Shown here one piece after another: positions 10,840 through 20,048 of a stretch of DNA of 64,000 bases. A program made the position numbers and the translations under genes. Source of the stretch: Merdimonas faecis (GTDB lineage Bacteria > Bacillota > Clostridia > Lachnospirales > Lachnospiraceae); NCBI RefSeq assembly GCF_001754075.1, contig NZ_MIEH01000002.1, positions 38,373-102,372 on the forward strand. The letters are read 5' to 3'. A model generated the notes under the pieces. The model did not search any database and had not been told where the DNA came from. It saw only the letters and a program-made list of their open reading frames with translations. Numbering within the stretch: position 1 is the stretch's first letter; each line of letters opens with the position of its first letter.

Positions 10840-11225
10840 CGAATCAGAAAAAGCAGGCGGAACTGATACAGGAAATAAGTGGGGTAAACCCTTTAAAATG
10901 CATGAAATGCGGGAAATGCTCCGCATCCTGCCCGTCTTACAACGAAATGGATATCAAACCTCATCAGTTCGTATCCTATGTGATCAATGAAGATATTGAG
11001 TCGCTGGTAAAATCCAAGTCCTTATGGAAATGTCTTTCCTGCTTTGCATGCGTACAGCGCTGCCCAAGGGATGTGAAGCCGGGCAAGCTGATCGATGCGG
11101 CAAGACAGATCGTAGAAAGGCAAAAGGGCGGAGATTACCTGACGGCAGACGAGATCCCGGAGCTTCTGGATCCGGAGATCCCGCAGCAGCTTTTAGTCAG
11201 TGCGTTCAGAAGATACAGGAGGTGA
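10836..11225 (+). CDS. hdrC: HdrC-like ferredoxin subunit
   Basis: Small electron carrier of 129 residues linking HdrA to HdrB. Two [4Fe-4S] motifs: CMKCGKCSASCPS and CLSCFACVQRCP. It starts at a GTG overlapping the hdrB stop, which implies translational coupling. Normal size for bacterial HdrC. The perfect ribosome site AGGAGGTGA at its end serves hdrA. Confidence 0.88.
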   Translation: MTNQKKQAELIQEISGVNPLKCMKCGKCSASCPSYNEMDIKPHQFVSYVINEDIESLVKSKSLWKCLSCFACVQRCPRDVKPGKLIDAARQIVERQKGGDYLTADEIPELLDPEIPQQLLVSAFRRYRR

Positions 11226-11231
11226 TGGAAG

Positions 11232-13220
11232 GTGCAGAGGATAGGAGTGTTTGTCTGTCATTGCGGCACGAATATCGCGGCAACGGTAGACGTTAAAAAA
11301 GTAGTGGAAATGGCCCTCCATGAGCCGGGAGTGGTTCATGCGGAGGATTATCAATATATGTGCTCGGAAGCCGGACAGGAGAAGATCCGGGCGGCAATCC
11401 AGGAAAAGAACCTAAGCGGCATCGTAGTCTGCTCCTGCTCGCCCCGGATGCACGAGACCACCTTCCGCGGCGCGGCAGAGCGGGCCGGATTGAATCCATA
11501 TATGGTGGAGATCGCAAACATCCGTGAGCACTGCTCCTGGATCCATAAGGATATGGAGGAAGCGACTGAAAAGGCTGTGATCCTGATGCGGGCGGCGGTG
11601 GCTAAGGTGAATTTAAATACGCCGCTGAAGCCGGGAGAGAGCCGGGTAACCAAGCGGGCCCTGGTGATCGGCGGAGGCATCGCCGGGATCCAGACAGCGT
11701 TGGACATCGCGGACGCAGGGTACCCGGTGGACATCGTGGAGAAGACGCCCAGTATCGGAGGAAGGATGTCCCAGCTTGACAAGACCTTCCCTACCCTGGA
11801 CTGCTCGGCCTGTATCCTGACTCCAAAGATGGTGGAGGCAAATGCCCATCCCAATATCAACATCTATACATACAGCGAAGTGGAAAAGGTATCTGGCTTT
11901 GTGGGGGATTTTACCGTAGACATCCGTAAGAAAGCAAGAAGCGTGGATATGTCCAAATGTACCGGATGCGGCGTATGTCAGGAGAAATGCCCCAGCAAGA
12001 AGACCCCCAGTGAGTTTAACAGAGGGCTGAATAACCGGAGCGCTATCTACACCCCGTTTGCCCAGGCGATCCCCAATGTGCCGGTAATCGACCGGGAAGC
12101 CTGCATTAAGTTTAAGACCGGGAAATGTGGGATTTGCTCGAAAGTCTGTCAGGCCGGCGCGATCGACTATGAGCAGGAAGATGAGATTATTACCGAGAAG
12201 TACGGAGCCATCGTGGTGGCTACCGGTTTTGATATGATCAAGCTGGATGCCTATGATGAATATGCATACAGCCAGAGCAAGGACGTAATCACCTCCCTGG
12301 AGCTGGAGCGTATCATGAATGCGGCCGGACCTACCGGAGGACACCTGGAGCGTCTGTCCGACGGCAAGGCTCCAAAGGAGATCGTGTTTATCCAGTGCGT
12401 GGGAAGCCGCTGTGCAGACAACAGAGGGAAGAGCTACTGCTCCAAGATCTGCTGCATGTATACGGCAAAGCATGCCATGCTGATCCGGGACAAATATCCG
12501 GATGTAAACGTAACCGTCTTTTATATCGATGTGCGGACGCCGGGCAAGAACTTCGACGAGTTTTACAGAAGAGCCGTGGAAGAGTACGGAGTCAACTACA
12601 TCAAAGGCCAGGTAGGAAAGGTGATCCCCAAGCCGGATGGAAAGCTTCTGGTGCAGGGAGCGGACCTTCTGGATAATAAGCAGATCTTAAAGGAAGCGGA
12701 TATGGTAGTCCTGGCGGCGGCCATCGAGCCAAATCCGGATGTGCGTAAGATCGCAACGATGCTGACTGCCAGCATCGACACCAATAACTTCCTTACCGAA
12801 GCCCATGCAAAGCTTCGTCCGGTGGAATCCCCGACGGCGGGCGTGTTCCTTTCCGGTGTGTGTCAGGGACCAAAGGATATTCCGGAGACGGTATCTCAGG
12901 CAGGAGCGGCGGCCGTGAAGGCGATCGGGCTTCTGGCTAAGGATAAGCTTCTTACCAACCCATGTACGGCACATTCCGACGAGCTTTTGTGCAACGGATG
13001 CTCCCAGTGTGCGAATGTTTGTCCGTATGGAGCGATTACATACGAAGAGAAAGAAGTGAACGACCACGGAATCCGGGAAGTAAGGCGTATTGCGGTAGTC
13101 AATGACGCACTGTGCCAGGGCTGCGGAGCATGTACCGTTACATGTCCGTCCGGCGCTATGGACCTGCAGGGATTCTCAAACAGACAGATTCTAGCGGAGG
13201 TGGATGCGATATGTCGATAG
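11232..13220 (+). CDS. hdrA: HdrA-like flavoprotein
   Basis: Electron-bifurcating core of Hdr complexes, holding FAD and several [4Fe-4S] clusters. 662 residues, the length of methanogen HdrA. N-terminal Cys region (VFVCHCGTNIA, then VVCSCSPRMH). FAD site VIGGGIAGIQTALDIADAG, then IGGRMSQLDKTFPTLDCSAC. Internal ferredoxin motif CTGCGVCQEKCPS, and two C-terminal ones, CNGCSQCANVCP and CQGCGACTVTCPS. GTG start with AGGAGGTGA five bases upstream. The gene overlaps mvhD by 10 nt. Together with MvhD and FlxABC this is the module that in Desulfovibrio uses NADH to reduce ferredoxin and a thiol carrier. Confidence 0.92.
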   Translation: MQRIGVFVCHCGTNIAATVDVKKVVEMALHEPGVVHAEDYQYMCSEAGQEKIRAAIQEKNLSGIVVCSCSPRMHETTFRGAAERAGLNPYMVEIANIREHCSWIHKDMEEATEKAVILMRAAVAKVNLNTPLKPGESRVTKRALVIGGGIAGIQTALDIADAGYPVDIVEKTPSIGGRMSQLDKTFPTLDCSACILTPKMVEANAHPNINIYTYSEVEKVSGFVGDFTVDIRKKARSVDMSKCTGCGVCQEKCPSKKTPSEFNRGLNNRSAIYTPFAQAIPNVPVIDREACIKFKTGKCGICSKVCQAGAIDYEQEDEIITEKYGAIVVATGFDMIKLDAYDEYAYSQSKDVITSLELERIMNAAGPTGGHLERLSDGKAPKEIVFIQCVGSRCADNRGKSYCSKICCMYTAKHAMLIRDKYPDVNVTVFYIDVRTPGKNFDEFYRRAVEEYGVNYIKGQVGKVIPKPDGKLLVQGADLLDNKQILKEADMVVLAAAIEPNPDVRKIATMLTASIDTNNFLTEAHAKLRPVESPTAGVFLSGVCQGPKDIPETVSQAGAAAVKAIGLLAKDKLLTNPCTAHSDELLCNGCSQCANVCPYGAITYEEKEVNDHGIREVRRIAVVNDALCQGCGACTVTCPSGAMDLQGFSNRQILAEVDAICR

Positions 13221-13654
13221 AAGCAAAAGAAGAATTCAGACCAAAGATCGTGGCGTTCTGCTGCAACTGGTGCAGCTACGCAGGTGCGGACCTGGCAGGC
13301 AGCAGCCGCCTTTCCTATTCGGCGGACATAAAGATCATCCGCGTGCCCTGTTCCTGCCGTGTGAATCCTATGTTTATCCTGCGGGCATTTGAGCGGGGAG
13401 CGGACGGCGTGATCATCTGCGGATGCCATCCGGGAGACTGCCACTATACATCCGGCAACTATTATGCCAGAAGAAGGATGACGCTTTTATTCTCCATGCT
13501 GGATTATATCGGTGTGGAAAGCGGACGGACCCGTGTGGAGTGGGTATCTGCGGCAGAGGGTGTAAAATTTTCCCAGACCATGCATGAGTTTGTGGAAAAG
13601 ATCCAGTCCCTCGGGAAAAACGTAAGATTGGAGGATTTAAGATGCAGGAAATAG
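13211..13654 (+). CDS. mvhD: MvhD/FlxD-type [2Fe-2S] protein
   Basis: Adapter that passes electrons from an NADH or hydrogenase module to HdrA. About 147 residues from the ATG at 13211, chosen because GGAGGTGG stands upstream and the family starts this way (KIVAFCCNWCSYAGADLAG). The cluster cysteines are CCNWC, then VPCSCRVN, then ICGCHPGDCHY. It overlaps hdrA at its start and the next gene at its end by 13 nt, so the genes are tightly coupled. No hydrogenase large or small subunit is encoded nearby, which points to the Flx (NADH) type rather than the Mvh (H2) type. Confidence 0.88.
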   Translation: MSIEAKEEFRPKIVAFCCNWCSYAGADLAGSSRLSYSADIKIIRVPCSCRVNPMFILRAFERGADGVIICGCHPGDCHYTSGNYYARRRMTLLFSMLDYIGVESGRTRVEWVSAAEGVKFSQTMHEFVEKIQSLGKNVRLEDLRCRK

Positions 13655-14616
13655 TAAACCGTGCAAAAGAGCTGCTGGCGGACGGAACCGTTAAGAGAGT
13701 GCTTGGATGGAAAGCCGGAGACCTGCCTTACAATCCGGAACCGGCTTACTTTGAAAAAGAAGAGGATTTCGAAGATTTCGTGTATAACGGATTCTGCGGA
13801 GCGAATTTAAGCAAATATATGATCGAGGCCTCCAAGCTGGAGGGGAAGACGCTGGTTTTCTTAAAGCCTTGTGATACATACAGCTTTCAGCAGCTTTTGA
13901 AAGAGCACCGGGTAGACAGAGATAAAGCTTATATCATTGGCGTGGGCTGTAAAGGAAAGCTGGATATTGAAAAGATCAGAGGCCTGGGCATTAAGGGGAT
14001 CGAGAGTATCGAGGGAGCCGAGATCGAAGACGAGGCAGAGACTCTGAAGATCCAGACCTTTTATGGAGAGAAGACCTGTGCCTACAAGGACGCTATGCTG
14101 GAGCGGTGCCATGTCTGTAAGGGAAAGGATCATATGATCTATGATGAACAGATCGGAGAGTCTAAGGAGACGAAGGATGCAGACCGGTTCGCAGAGGTAG
14201 AAAAGATCGAGGCTATGAGCCCGGAAGAGAAATTTGCCTTTTTCCAGAAGGAGTTAAGCAAATGTATCCGCTGTAATGCCTGCCGGAATGTATGTCCGGC
14301 CTGCAGCTGCCGTAAATGTGTGTTTGACAGTAATAAGTTTGACAGCTCGCAGAAAGCCAATGTGGATTCCTTTGAAGAAAAGATGTTCCATATTATACGG
14401 GCCTTCCATGTGGCAGGCAGATGTACGGACTGCGGCGAGTGCAGCAGGGTATGCCCACAGGGAATCCCGCTCCATCTTTTTAACCGGAAGTTCATCAAGG
14501 ATATTAATGAACTGTACGGCGAATATCAGGCGGGAGCCGATCTTGAGGAGAGAGGCCCCTTAACCAGTTACCAGTTTGATGATGCAGAGCCTGGGATCGT
14601 GGCAGAAAGGAGATAA
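13642..14616 (+). CDS. FlxC-like FrhB/FdhB-family Fe-S protein
   Basis: 324 residues. The N-terminal two-thirds resemble coenzyme F420 hydrogenase/formate dehydrogenase beta-type proteins (FLKPCDTYSFQQLLKEH, then IIGVGCKGK). The C-terminus has two [4Fe-4S] motifs, CIRCNACRNVCPACSC and CTDCGECSRVCP. In Desulfovibrio-type clusters FlxC sits between FlxB and FlxD, as here. It probably passes electrons from the FAD/NAD module toward MvhD and HdrA. F420 is not expected in this host. The extra CSCRKC cysteines could bind another metal centre. Confidence 0.78.
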   Translation: MQEIVNRAKELLADGTVKRVLGWKAGDLPYNPEPAYFEKEEDFEDFVYNGFCGANLSKYMIEASKLEGKTLVFLKPCDTYSFQQLLKEHRVDRDKAYIIGVGCKGKLDIEKIRGLGIKGIESIEGAEIEDEAETLKIQTFYGEKTCAYKDAMLERCHVCKGKDHMIYDEQIGESKETKDADRFAEVEKIEAMSPEEKFAFFQKELSKCIRCNACRNVCPACSCRKCVFDSNKFDSSQKANVDSFEEKMFHIIRAFHVAGRCTDCGECSRVCPQGIPLHLFNRKFIKDINELYGEYQAGADLEERGPLTSYQFDDAEPGIVAERR

Positions 14617-14619
14617 TGG

Positions 14620-15657
14620 ATGTACAAGATAGCGAGAGAGAATCTGACAGCATTATTTCAGAAAATTGCTGCAGATCAGGAATTATATCTTCCGGTACGG
14701 ACTGCGGATCAGGTGAATTTTGGTGTGTGGACCGAAGATGCGGACGTGGATCTTGACACGTTAAAAAGTGTGAAATCGCCTAAGGATGTCTTCTTCCCTC
14801 AGAGCGAGACACTGTACACCTGCATCCGGGACGGGAAGAAGCTTAAGGTTGAGCCGGAGGCATTAAAGGAGCAGGACTTTGTCGTATTTGGAATGAAGGC
14901 CTGTGACTTAAAAGGCGTGGAGGTGCTGGACCGGGTATTTCTTTCGGATCCTGTGGACAGCTTCTATGCGGCAAGAAGAGATCACGGCACCATCGTAAGC
15001 ATGGCCTGTCATGAGCCGGAGGAAACCTGCTTTTGTAAGGTGTTTGGCGTAGATGCGGCTGACCCGCAGGCGGATGTGGCCACCTGGATGATCGGGGACG
15101 ATCTGTACTGGAAGCCTGAGACAGAAAAAGGGCAGAAGCTGACGGAGAACCTGGCAGACCTGCTTGAGAAGGCGGAGGACGCCGGAAGCGAAGCGGCTGT
15201 AGGAGAAGAGCAGGAGAAGATCCGGACTATTATAGAAAAACTCCCTTACTCCAATCTTTCTCTGGAAGGATGGAACGGGGACGTGCTGATGGAAAAATTC
15301 GAGTCGCCGGTGTGGGAGAAGCTTTATAAACCCTGCCTGGCCTGCGGTACCTGTACGTTTGTATGCCCCACCTGTCAGTGCTATGACATTAAGGACTACG
15401 ATACCGGACACGGGGTACAAAGATACCGCTGCTGGGATTCCTGCATGTATTCGGATTTCACCATGATGGCTCACGGAAACAACCGGACCTCGCAGAAGGA
15501 GCGGTTCCGTCAGCGCTTCATGCATAAGCTGGTTTATTTCCCGGCTAATAATGACGGGATGTATTCCTGTGTGGGATGCGGAAGATGCGTAGAGAAATGT
15601 CCGGCGGCCTTGAATATCGTGAAAGTCGTGAAAGCATTTCAGGAAGAGGAGGTGTAA
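14620..15657 (+). CDS. FlxB-like 4Fe-4S dicluster protein (AsrA family)
   Basis: 345 residues, similar in layout to anaerobic sulfite reductase subunit A and hydrogenase beta subunits: a Cys-containing N-terminal domain (GMKACDLKGVEVLDRVFL, HEPEETCFCKVFG) and two C-terminal [4Fe-4S] motifs, CLACGTCTFVCPTCQC and CVGCGRCVEKCP. Start 4 nt after the preceding stop, with AAAGGAG upstream. It pairs with the FAD/NAD(P) protein encoded 7 nt downstream to form the NADH-oxidising module. No siroheme protein gene (asrC) is present, so sulfite reduction is unlikely. Confidence 0.8.
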   Translation: MYKIARENLTALFQKIAADQELYLPVRTADQVNFGVWTEDADVDLDTLKSVKSPKDVFFPQSETLYTCIRDGKKLKVEPEALKEQDFVVFGMKACDLKGVEVLDRVFLSDPVDSFYAARRDHGTIVSMACHEPEETCFCKVFGVDAADPQADVATWMIGDDLYWKPETEKGQKLTENLADLLEKAEDAGSEAAVGEEQEKIRTIIEKLPYSNLSLEGWNGDVLMEKFESPVWEKLYKPCLACGTCTFVCPTCQCYDIKDYDTGHGVQRYRCWDSCMYSDFTMMAHGNNRTSQKERFRQRFMHKLVYFPANNDGMYSCVGCGRCVEKCPAALNIVKVVKAFQEEEV

Positions 15658-15663
15658 GGGTTC

Positions 15664-16518
15664 ATGAGTGAATGTACCTGTCATAAAAACTACAAATTAG
15701 ATACTCTGATCCCGCAGGTGGGCGTTATCACCGATATCCGGGAGGAGACACCGGATGTAAAGACCTTCCGGGTCAATGCACCGGAGGGAGGAAAGCTTTT
15801 TGAGCATATGCCCGGACAGTGTGCAATGCTGTGTGCTCCGGGAATCAGCGAAGGCATGTTTTCCATCACCTCATCTCCGACCAACAAAGAATATCAGGAA
15901 TTCAGCATTAAAAAATGCGGTATGCTGACGGATTATCTTCACAGCCTGGAGGTGGGCGACGAGATTACCGTGCGGGGACCTTACGGGAATCATTTTCCGG
16001 TAGAGGATGAGCTCCTGGGAAAGAATCTTCTGTTTATTGCCGGAGGAATCGGACTTGCGCCGCTTCGCTCCGTGATCAATTATGTGCTGGATAACCGGGA
16101 AAACTACGGTACCGTTGATATTGTATATGGTTCCAGATCCGCAGACGATCTGGTGCAGTTAAAAGAAATCCAGGAAGTCTGGATGAAAAAGGAAGGGGTC
16201 AATGTTTATCTGACCATCGACCGGGAACAGGAAGGCTGGGACGGCCACGTAGGATTCGTTCCCAATTATGTGAAGGAACTGGGATTTGACGTTAATAAAA
16301 CTGCCCTGGTCTGCGGACCGCCGATCATGATCAAGTTTACTCTGGCCGGATTAGAGGAGCTGGGATTTTCCAGGGAACAGGTCTACACAACGTTGGAGCT
16401 TCGCATGAAGTGCGGCGTAGGAAAATGCGGCAGATGCAATATCGGATCAAAATATGTATGCAAGGACGGCCCTGTATTCCGCTGCGATGAAGTGGATGAA
16501 ATGCCGGATGAGTATTAA
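15664..16518 (+). CDS. FlxA-like FAD/NAD(P)-binding oxidoreductase
   Basis: Ferredoxin-NADP reductase-type protein of 284 residues (AsrB/PyrK/hydrogenase-gamma family), the likely NADH entry point. FAD domain: GMFSITSSPTNKEYQEFSIK. NAD(P) domain: LFIAGGIGLAPLRSVI and LVCGPPIMIKF. C-terminal [2Fe-2S] ligands: MKCGVGKCGRCNIG plus a later Cys. NADH preference is inferred, not visible. It is soluble and co-transcribed with the Hdr set. Alternatives such as sulfhydrogenase gamma or PyrK are less likely because their partner genes are absent. Confidence 0.85.
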   Translation: MSECTCHKNYKLDTLIPQVGVITDIREETPDVKTFRVNAPEGGKLFEHMPGQCAMLCAPGISEGMFSITSSPTNKEYQEFSIKKCGMLTDYLHSLEVGDEITVRGPYGNHFPVEDELLGKNLLFIAGGIGLAPLRSVINYVLDNRENYGTVDIVYGSRSADDLVQLKEIQEVWMKKEGVNVYLTIDREQEGWDGHVGFVPNYVKELGFDVNKTALVCGPPIMIKFTLAGLEELGFSREQVYTTLELRMKCGVGKCGRCNIGSKYVCKDGPVFRCDEVDEMPDEY

Positions 16519-16536
16519 GAAAGGAAACGAATTCTC

Positions 16537-17211
16537 ATGGAAAAGATGGTAAATGTATATTTTTTCGGTAAGAAATACAGCGTGCCTGCGGACCTGACGA
16601 TCATGACCGCCATGGAATATGCAGGCTATACCCTGAAGCGCGGCTGCGGATGCCGGCACGGATTCTGCGGCGCCTGCGCCACGATCTACAGGATCAAGGG
16701 AAAGAACGAACTGAAGACAGGGCTCGCCTGTCAGACCCAGGTGGAAGAGGGCATGTATGTGGCAAGTATCCCCTATTTCCCCACAGATAAGAGGACTTAT
16801 GACATTGACGAGATCCGTCCGGAGCAGAGGATCATGATGGAGCTTTATCCGGAGATCTACAGCTGCATCGGCTGTAATGCCTGCACCAAGGCCTGCACCC
16901 AGGACCTGAACGTTATGCAGTATATCGCTTATGCTCAGCGAGGGGATTTTGAGAAATGTGCGGAAGAATCCTTCGACTGTATCGGATGCGGCTGCTGTTC
17001 AGTCCGCTGTCCCGCAGGCATCTCTCACCCGATGGTAGGCGTACTGGCAAGACGTCTGACAGGAAAGTATATCGCACCAAAGGCCGAGCACCTGGAAAAC
17101 CGCGTCGAAGAGATCCATCACGGAGAGTATGACGAACTGATCGAGCAGATCATGGAAAAGCCGATCGAAGAGATGCAGGAGCTTTATAATACAAGAGAGA
17201 TTGAGAAATAG
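16537..17211 (+). CDS. Fumarate reductase-type iron-sulfur protein
   Basis: 224 residues with FrdB/SdhB layout: an N-terminal [2Fe-2S] domain (CGCRHGFCGACATIY, then GLACQTQ) and two C-terminal cysteine motifs (CIGCNACTKACTQ, CIGCGCCSVRCP). No CCG domain, unlike methanogen TfrB in which an HdrB-like half is fused on; here HdrB is a separate upstream gene. The flavoprotein follows 14 nt later. No membrane-anchor subunit (FrdC/FrdD or SdhC) exists anywhere in the run, so the complex should be cytoplasmic and take electrons from the Hdr/Flx proteins rather than from quinol. Confidence 0.85.
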   Translation: MEKMVNVYFFGKKYSVPADLTIMTAMEYAGYTLKRGCGCRHGFCGACATIYRIKGKNELKTGLACQTQVEEGMYVASIPYFPTDKRTYDIDEIRPEQRIMMELYPEIYSCIGCNACTKACTQDLNVMQYIAYAQRGDFEKCAEESFDCIGCGCCSVRCPAGISHPMVGVLARRLTGKYIAPKAEHLENRVEEIHHGEYDELIEQIMEKPIEEMQELYNTREIEK

Positions 17212-17225
17212 GAGGAGGGATGACC

Positions 17226-18827
17226 ATGTTTACACCGGAAATGATGGAGTCCGTGAAAAGAGTCGAGGCTACCAGGGCGGAACGTATGAAGACGGAGCCA
17301 AGGCGGATGACGGCAGAAGAAAAAGACAAGCTGCTGAAAGAATTTCACCCGGACTACAGAGAAGAAGCGTTTAAAGAGATCAAGATCGGACCGAATAAAG
17401 GACAGAAAGCGCCGGAAGAGCTGGTACACCTTCTTCATTCCAACAGCCGTCTGTTAGGCGAAAAGATCGACCTTTCCAAGGTGGACTATGACGTGGATGT
17501 GCTGGTCATCGGCGGCGGCGGAGCCGGAGCATCCGCGGCGATCGAGGCCCATGAGGCGGGAGCAAATGTGATGATCGCAACCAAACTCCGGATCGGAGAC
17601 GCCAATACCATGATGGCAGAGGGCGGAATCCAGGCGGCGGATAAGGAGAATGATTCTCCTGTACAGCATTACCTGGACGCATTCGGCGGCGGACATTTTG
17701 CGGCAAGGCCGGAACTTCTAAGAAGACTTGTCATGGAGGCCCCGGATGCGATACAATGGTTAAATGACTTGGGAGTCATGTTTGATAAGGATGAAAACGG
17801 ACGGATGGTCACCACCCACGGCGGCGGAACATCCAGAAAGCGGATGCATGCCTGCAAGGATTATTCCGGAGCAGAGATCATGCGTACCCTTCGGGACGAG
17901 GTGCTGAACCGGAAGATCCCGGTGGCAGAGTTTACGGCTGCGGTAGAGCTTCTTAAAGATGAGAAAGGGCAGGTGGCAGGAGCCGTTCTTCAGAATGTGG
18001 AGACTGACGATTACCTGGTGGCCAGGGCAAAGACGGTGGTGATCGCTACCGGAGGAGCCGGAAGGATGCATTACCAGGGATTCCCTACCTCCAACCATTA
18101 TGGGGCGACTGCCGATGGACTGATCCTTGGATACCGGGCAGGAGCGCCGCTTCTTTACCAGGATACGATCCAGTATCATCCGACGGGCGTTGCATTTCCT
18201 TCTCAGATCTTTGGAGCGCTGGTGACAGAGAAGGTACGTTCTCTGGGAGCACAGCTTGTTAATATTGAAGGCGAGGCATTTATGCATCCTCTGGAGACCA
18301 GAGATGTTGCGGCAGCCGGAATCATCCGTGAGTGTACGGCAAGAGAAAAAGGCGTGACTACACCGCTTGGCAGCGGCGTATGGCTGGATACGCCGATGAT
18401 CGAGCTTTTAGGCGGGGAAGGAACCATTGAGAAACGGATCCCGGCCATGCTCAGGATGTATTTAAGATATGACATTGACATGCGTAAGGTTCCGATCCTG
18501 GTTTATCCGACCCTGCATTATCAGAATGGAGGCCTGGAGATTAACGGAGACGGATTTACAAAAGTCATGGATAATCTTCTGGTAGCAGGAGAGGCCGTGG
18601 GCGGTATCCACGGAAGAAACCGCCTGATGGGCAACTCGCTTCTGGATATCATCGTATTTGGACGCAATGCCGGAAAAGCGGCAGCTGCAAAGGCAAAGGA
18701 TGTATCTCTTGGAACAATGAACCTGGATCATCTTGCCGCTTATGCCGAGGAACTGAAAGAGGCAGGCCTGGATACACACGACGTATCCCCGCTGCTGCTT
18801 CCGAAATATGCAAGACACGAGCGGTAA
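17226..18827 (+). CDS. Fumarate reductase/succinate dehydrogenase flavoprotein
   Basis: Catalytic flavoprotein of about 533 residues. FAD site VLVIGGGGAGASAAIEAHEAG. Conserved active-site blocks: IQYHPTGVAF, LHYQNGGLEI and GRNRLMGNSLLDIIVFGR. At the place where membrane-bound enzymes have the His that binds FAD covalently (HTVAAEGG in E. coli FrdA), this protein has NTMMAEGG, so the FAD should be non-covalent, as in soluble relatives. No signal peptide. The ATG at 17226 lies 7 nt after GGAGGAGG; the ATG at 17220 is too close. A role in reducing fumarate is supported by the adjacent fumarase genes. Succinate oxidation is the alternative. Confidence 0.88.
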   Translation: MFTPEMMESVKRVEATRAERMKTEPRRMTAEEKDKLLKEFHPDYREEAFKEIKIGPNKGQKAPEELVHLLHSNSRLLGEKIDLSKVDYDVDVLVIGGGGAGASAAIEAHEAGANVMIATKLRIGDANTMMAEGGIQAADKENDSPVQHYLDAFGGGHFAARPELLRRLVMEAPDAIQWLNDLGVMFDKDENGRMVTTHGGGTSRKRMHACKDYSGAEIMRTLRDEVLNRKIPVAEFTAAVELLKDEKGQVAGAVLQNVETDDYLVARAKTVVIATGGAGRMHYQGFPTSNHYGATADGLILGYRAGAPLLYQDTIQYHPTGVAFPSQIFGALVTEKVRSLGAQLVNIEGEAFMHPLETRDVAAAGIIRECTAREKGVTTPLGSGVWLDTPMIELLGGEGTIEKRIPAMLRMYLRYDIDMRKVPILVYPTLHYQNGGLEINGDGFTKVMDNLLVAGEAVGGIHGRNRLMGNSLLDIIVFGRNAGKAAAAKAKDVSLGTMNLDHLAAYAEELKEAGLDTHDVSPLLLPKYARHER

Positions 18828-18842
18828 AGGAAGAAATGAAGA

Positions 18843-20000
18843 ATGGAAATCATTACATGGTTCCGGGAAAGTGTGATGGGAAATACTCTGATGGTTGTAT
18901 TTCTGGTAGCGTTTATCGGTTATCTTGTGGGAAGCATTAAGATCCGCGGGGTAGAGCTTGGAACAGCGGGAGTGCTGCTGGTGGCGCTGGTTTTTGGCCA
19001 CTTTGGATTTGAGGTGCCTGATCTGGTGCGGGAGCTGGGACTGATCTGTTTTGTGACATCCGTAGGTTTCATTGCAGGACCGAAATTTTTCCGGAACTTT
19101 AAGCTGAACGCAAAATCTTATATTTTGCTGGGGCTGATCATCATCGTAGCAGGGGCGCTGACAACGGCAGCTATTATTGAGATCGCAGGAGTGCCTTCAG
19201 ATATCAGTGTGGGCATGATGTCAGGGGCGCTGACCAGTACACCGGGGCTGGCGGCGGCTATCGATGCTACGGGATCGGCCAATGCATCTGTAGGATATGG
19301 GATTGCCTATCCCTTTGGCGTAGTGGGCGTGGTGCTTTTTGTGCAGCTTGTTCCGAAGTTTTTAAAGACGGATATGGCGGCGGAACGGGCCAGGTTTGAG
19401 GCAGCCCAGAATGTGGGTGACGATGCTCTGAAGAAAAAAGAGAAGCTGTTTATTGTGGATGAGATGGGGCTTTGTTCCTTTGCCTTGGCGATCGTGCTGG
19501 GGATCATCCTGGCAAAGATCGTGATCCCTCTGCCTGGAGGGGCAGAGTTTTCGCTGGGAACTTCCGGCGGACCCCTGATCGCCGGGCTGATCCTGGGACA
19601 CTTCGGGCATGTGGGAAATATCAGCCTGCATGTGGAGAAATCTGTGCTGGAGTGCCTGCGGGAGTTTGGGCTTGCCATGTTTCTGATCGGAGCGGGTGTG
19701 GAGGCAGGCGCCGGATTTATTGAAATCCTGAAGGAACAGGGGCTGATCCTGTTTGTTTACGGTGCGCTGATTACCCTGATCCCGATGTTTATCGGATATT
19801 TTGTGGCGGTTAAGATGATGAAGTTAAGTCTGTTCAACACGCTGGGATCTATCTGCGGCGGAATGACCAGCACCCCGGCTCTGGGGACGCTGATCCGTGT
19901 GACGGGTACTGACGACGTGGCAAGCGCTTATGCGGCGACCTATCCGGTAGCGCTGGTATTCGTGGTGCTGTCCTGTCAGTTTATCGGGATATTCCTCTGA
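18843..20000 (+). CDS. AspT/YidE-type carrier, likely dicarboxylate or amino acid exchange
   Basis: Membrane protein of 385 residues made of two homologous halves, each with a signature (GALTSTPGLAAAID and GGMTSTPALGTLIRV) and about five helices. AspT, the aspartate:alanine exchanger, has the same duplication, but the two TrkA-C domains normally found between the halves are missing; only a short charged linker (FEAAQNVGDDALKKKEKL) is present. Placed between fumarate reductase and fumarase genes, it could import fumarate, malate or aspartate or export succinate. The substrate is an inference from context. Confidence 0.78.
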   Translation: MEIITWFRESVMGNTLMVVFLVAFIGYLVGSIKIRGVELGTAGVLLVALVFGHFGFEVPDLVRELGLICFVTSVGFIAGPKFFRNFKLNAKSYILLGLIIIVAGALTTAAIIEIAGVPSDISVGMMSGALTSTPGLAAAIDATGSANASVGYGIAYPFGVVGVVLFVQLVPKFLKTDMAAERARFEAAQNVGDDALKKKEKLFIVDEMGLCSFALAIVLGIILAKIVIPLPGGAEFSLGTSGGPLIAGLILGHFGHVGNISLHVEKSVLECLREFGLAMFLIGAGVEAGAGFIEILKEQGLILFVYGALITLIPMFIGYFVAVKMMKLSLFNTLGSICGGMTSTPALGTLIRVTGTDDVASAYAATYPVALVFVVLSCQFIGIFL

Positions 20001-20048
20001 TAGCTGGGCCGTGGTGAATGGAGAAGAAATCGAAAGGAGTAAATTGCC

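Noticed and set aside
13642..15657. Anaerobic sulfite reductase (Asr) or F420-hydrogenase assignment
   Set aside because: No siroheme subunit or hydrogenase large subunit is encoded; neighbours are Hdr and Flx-type genes.
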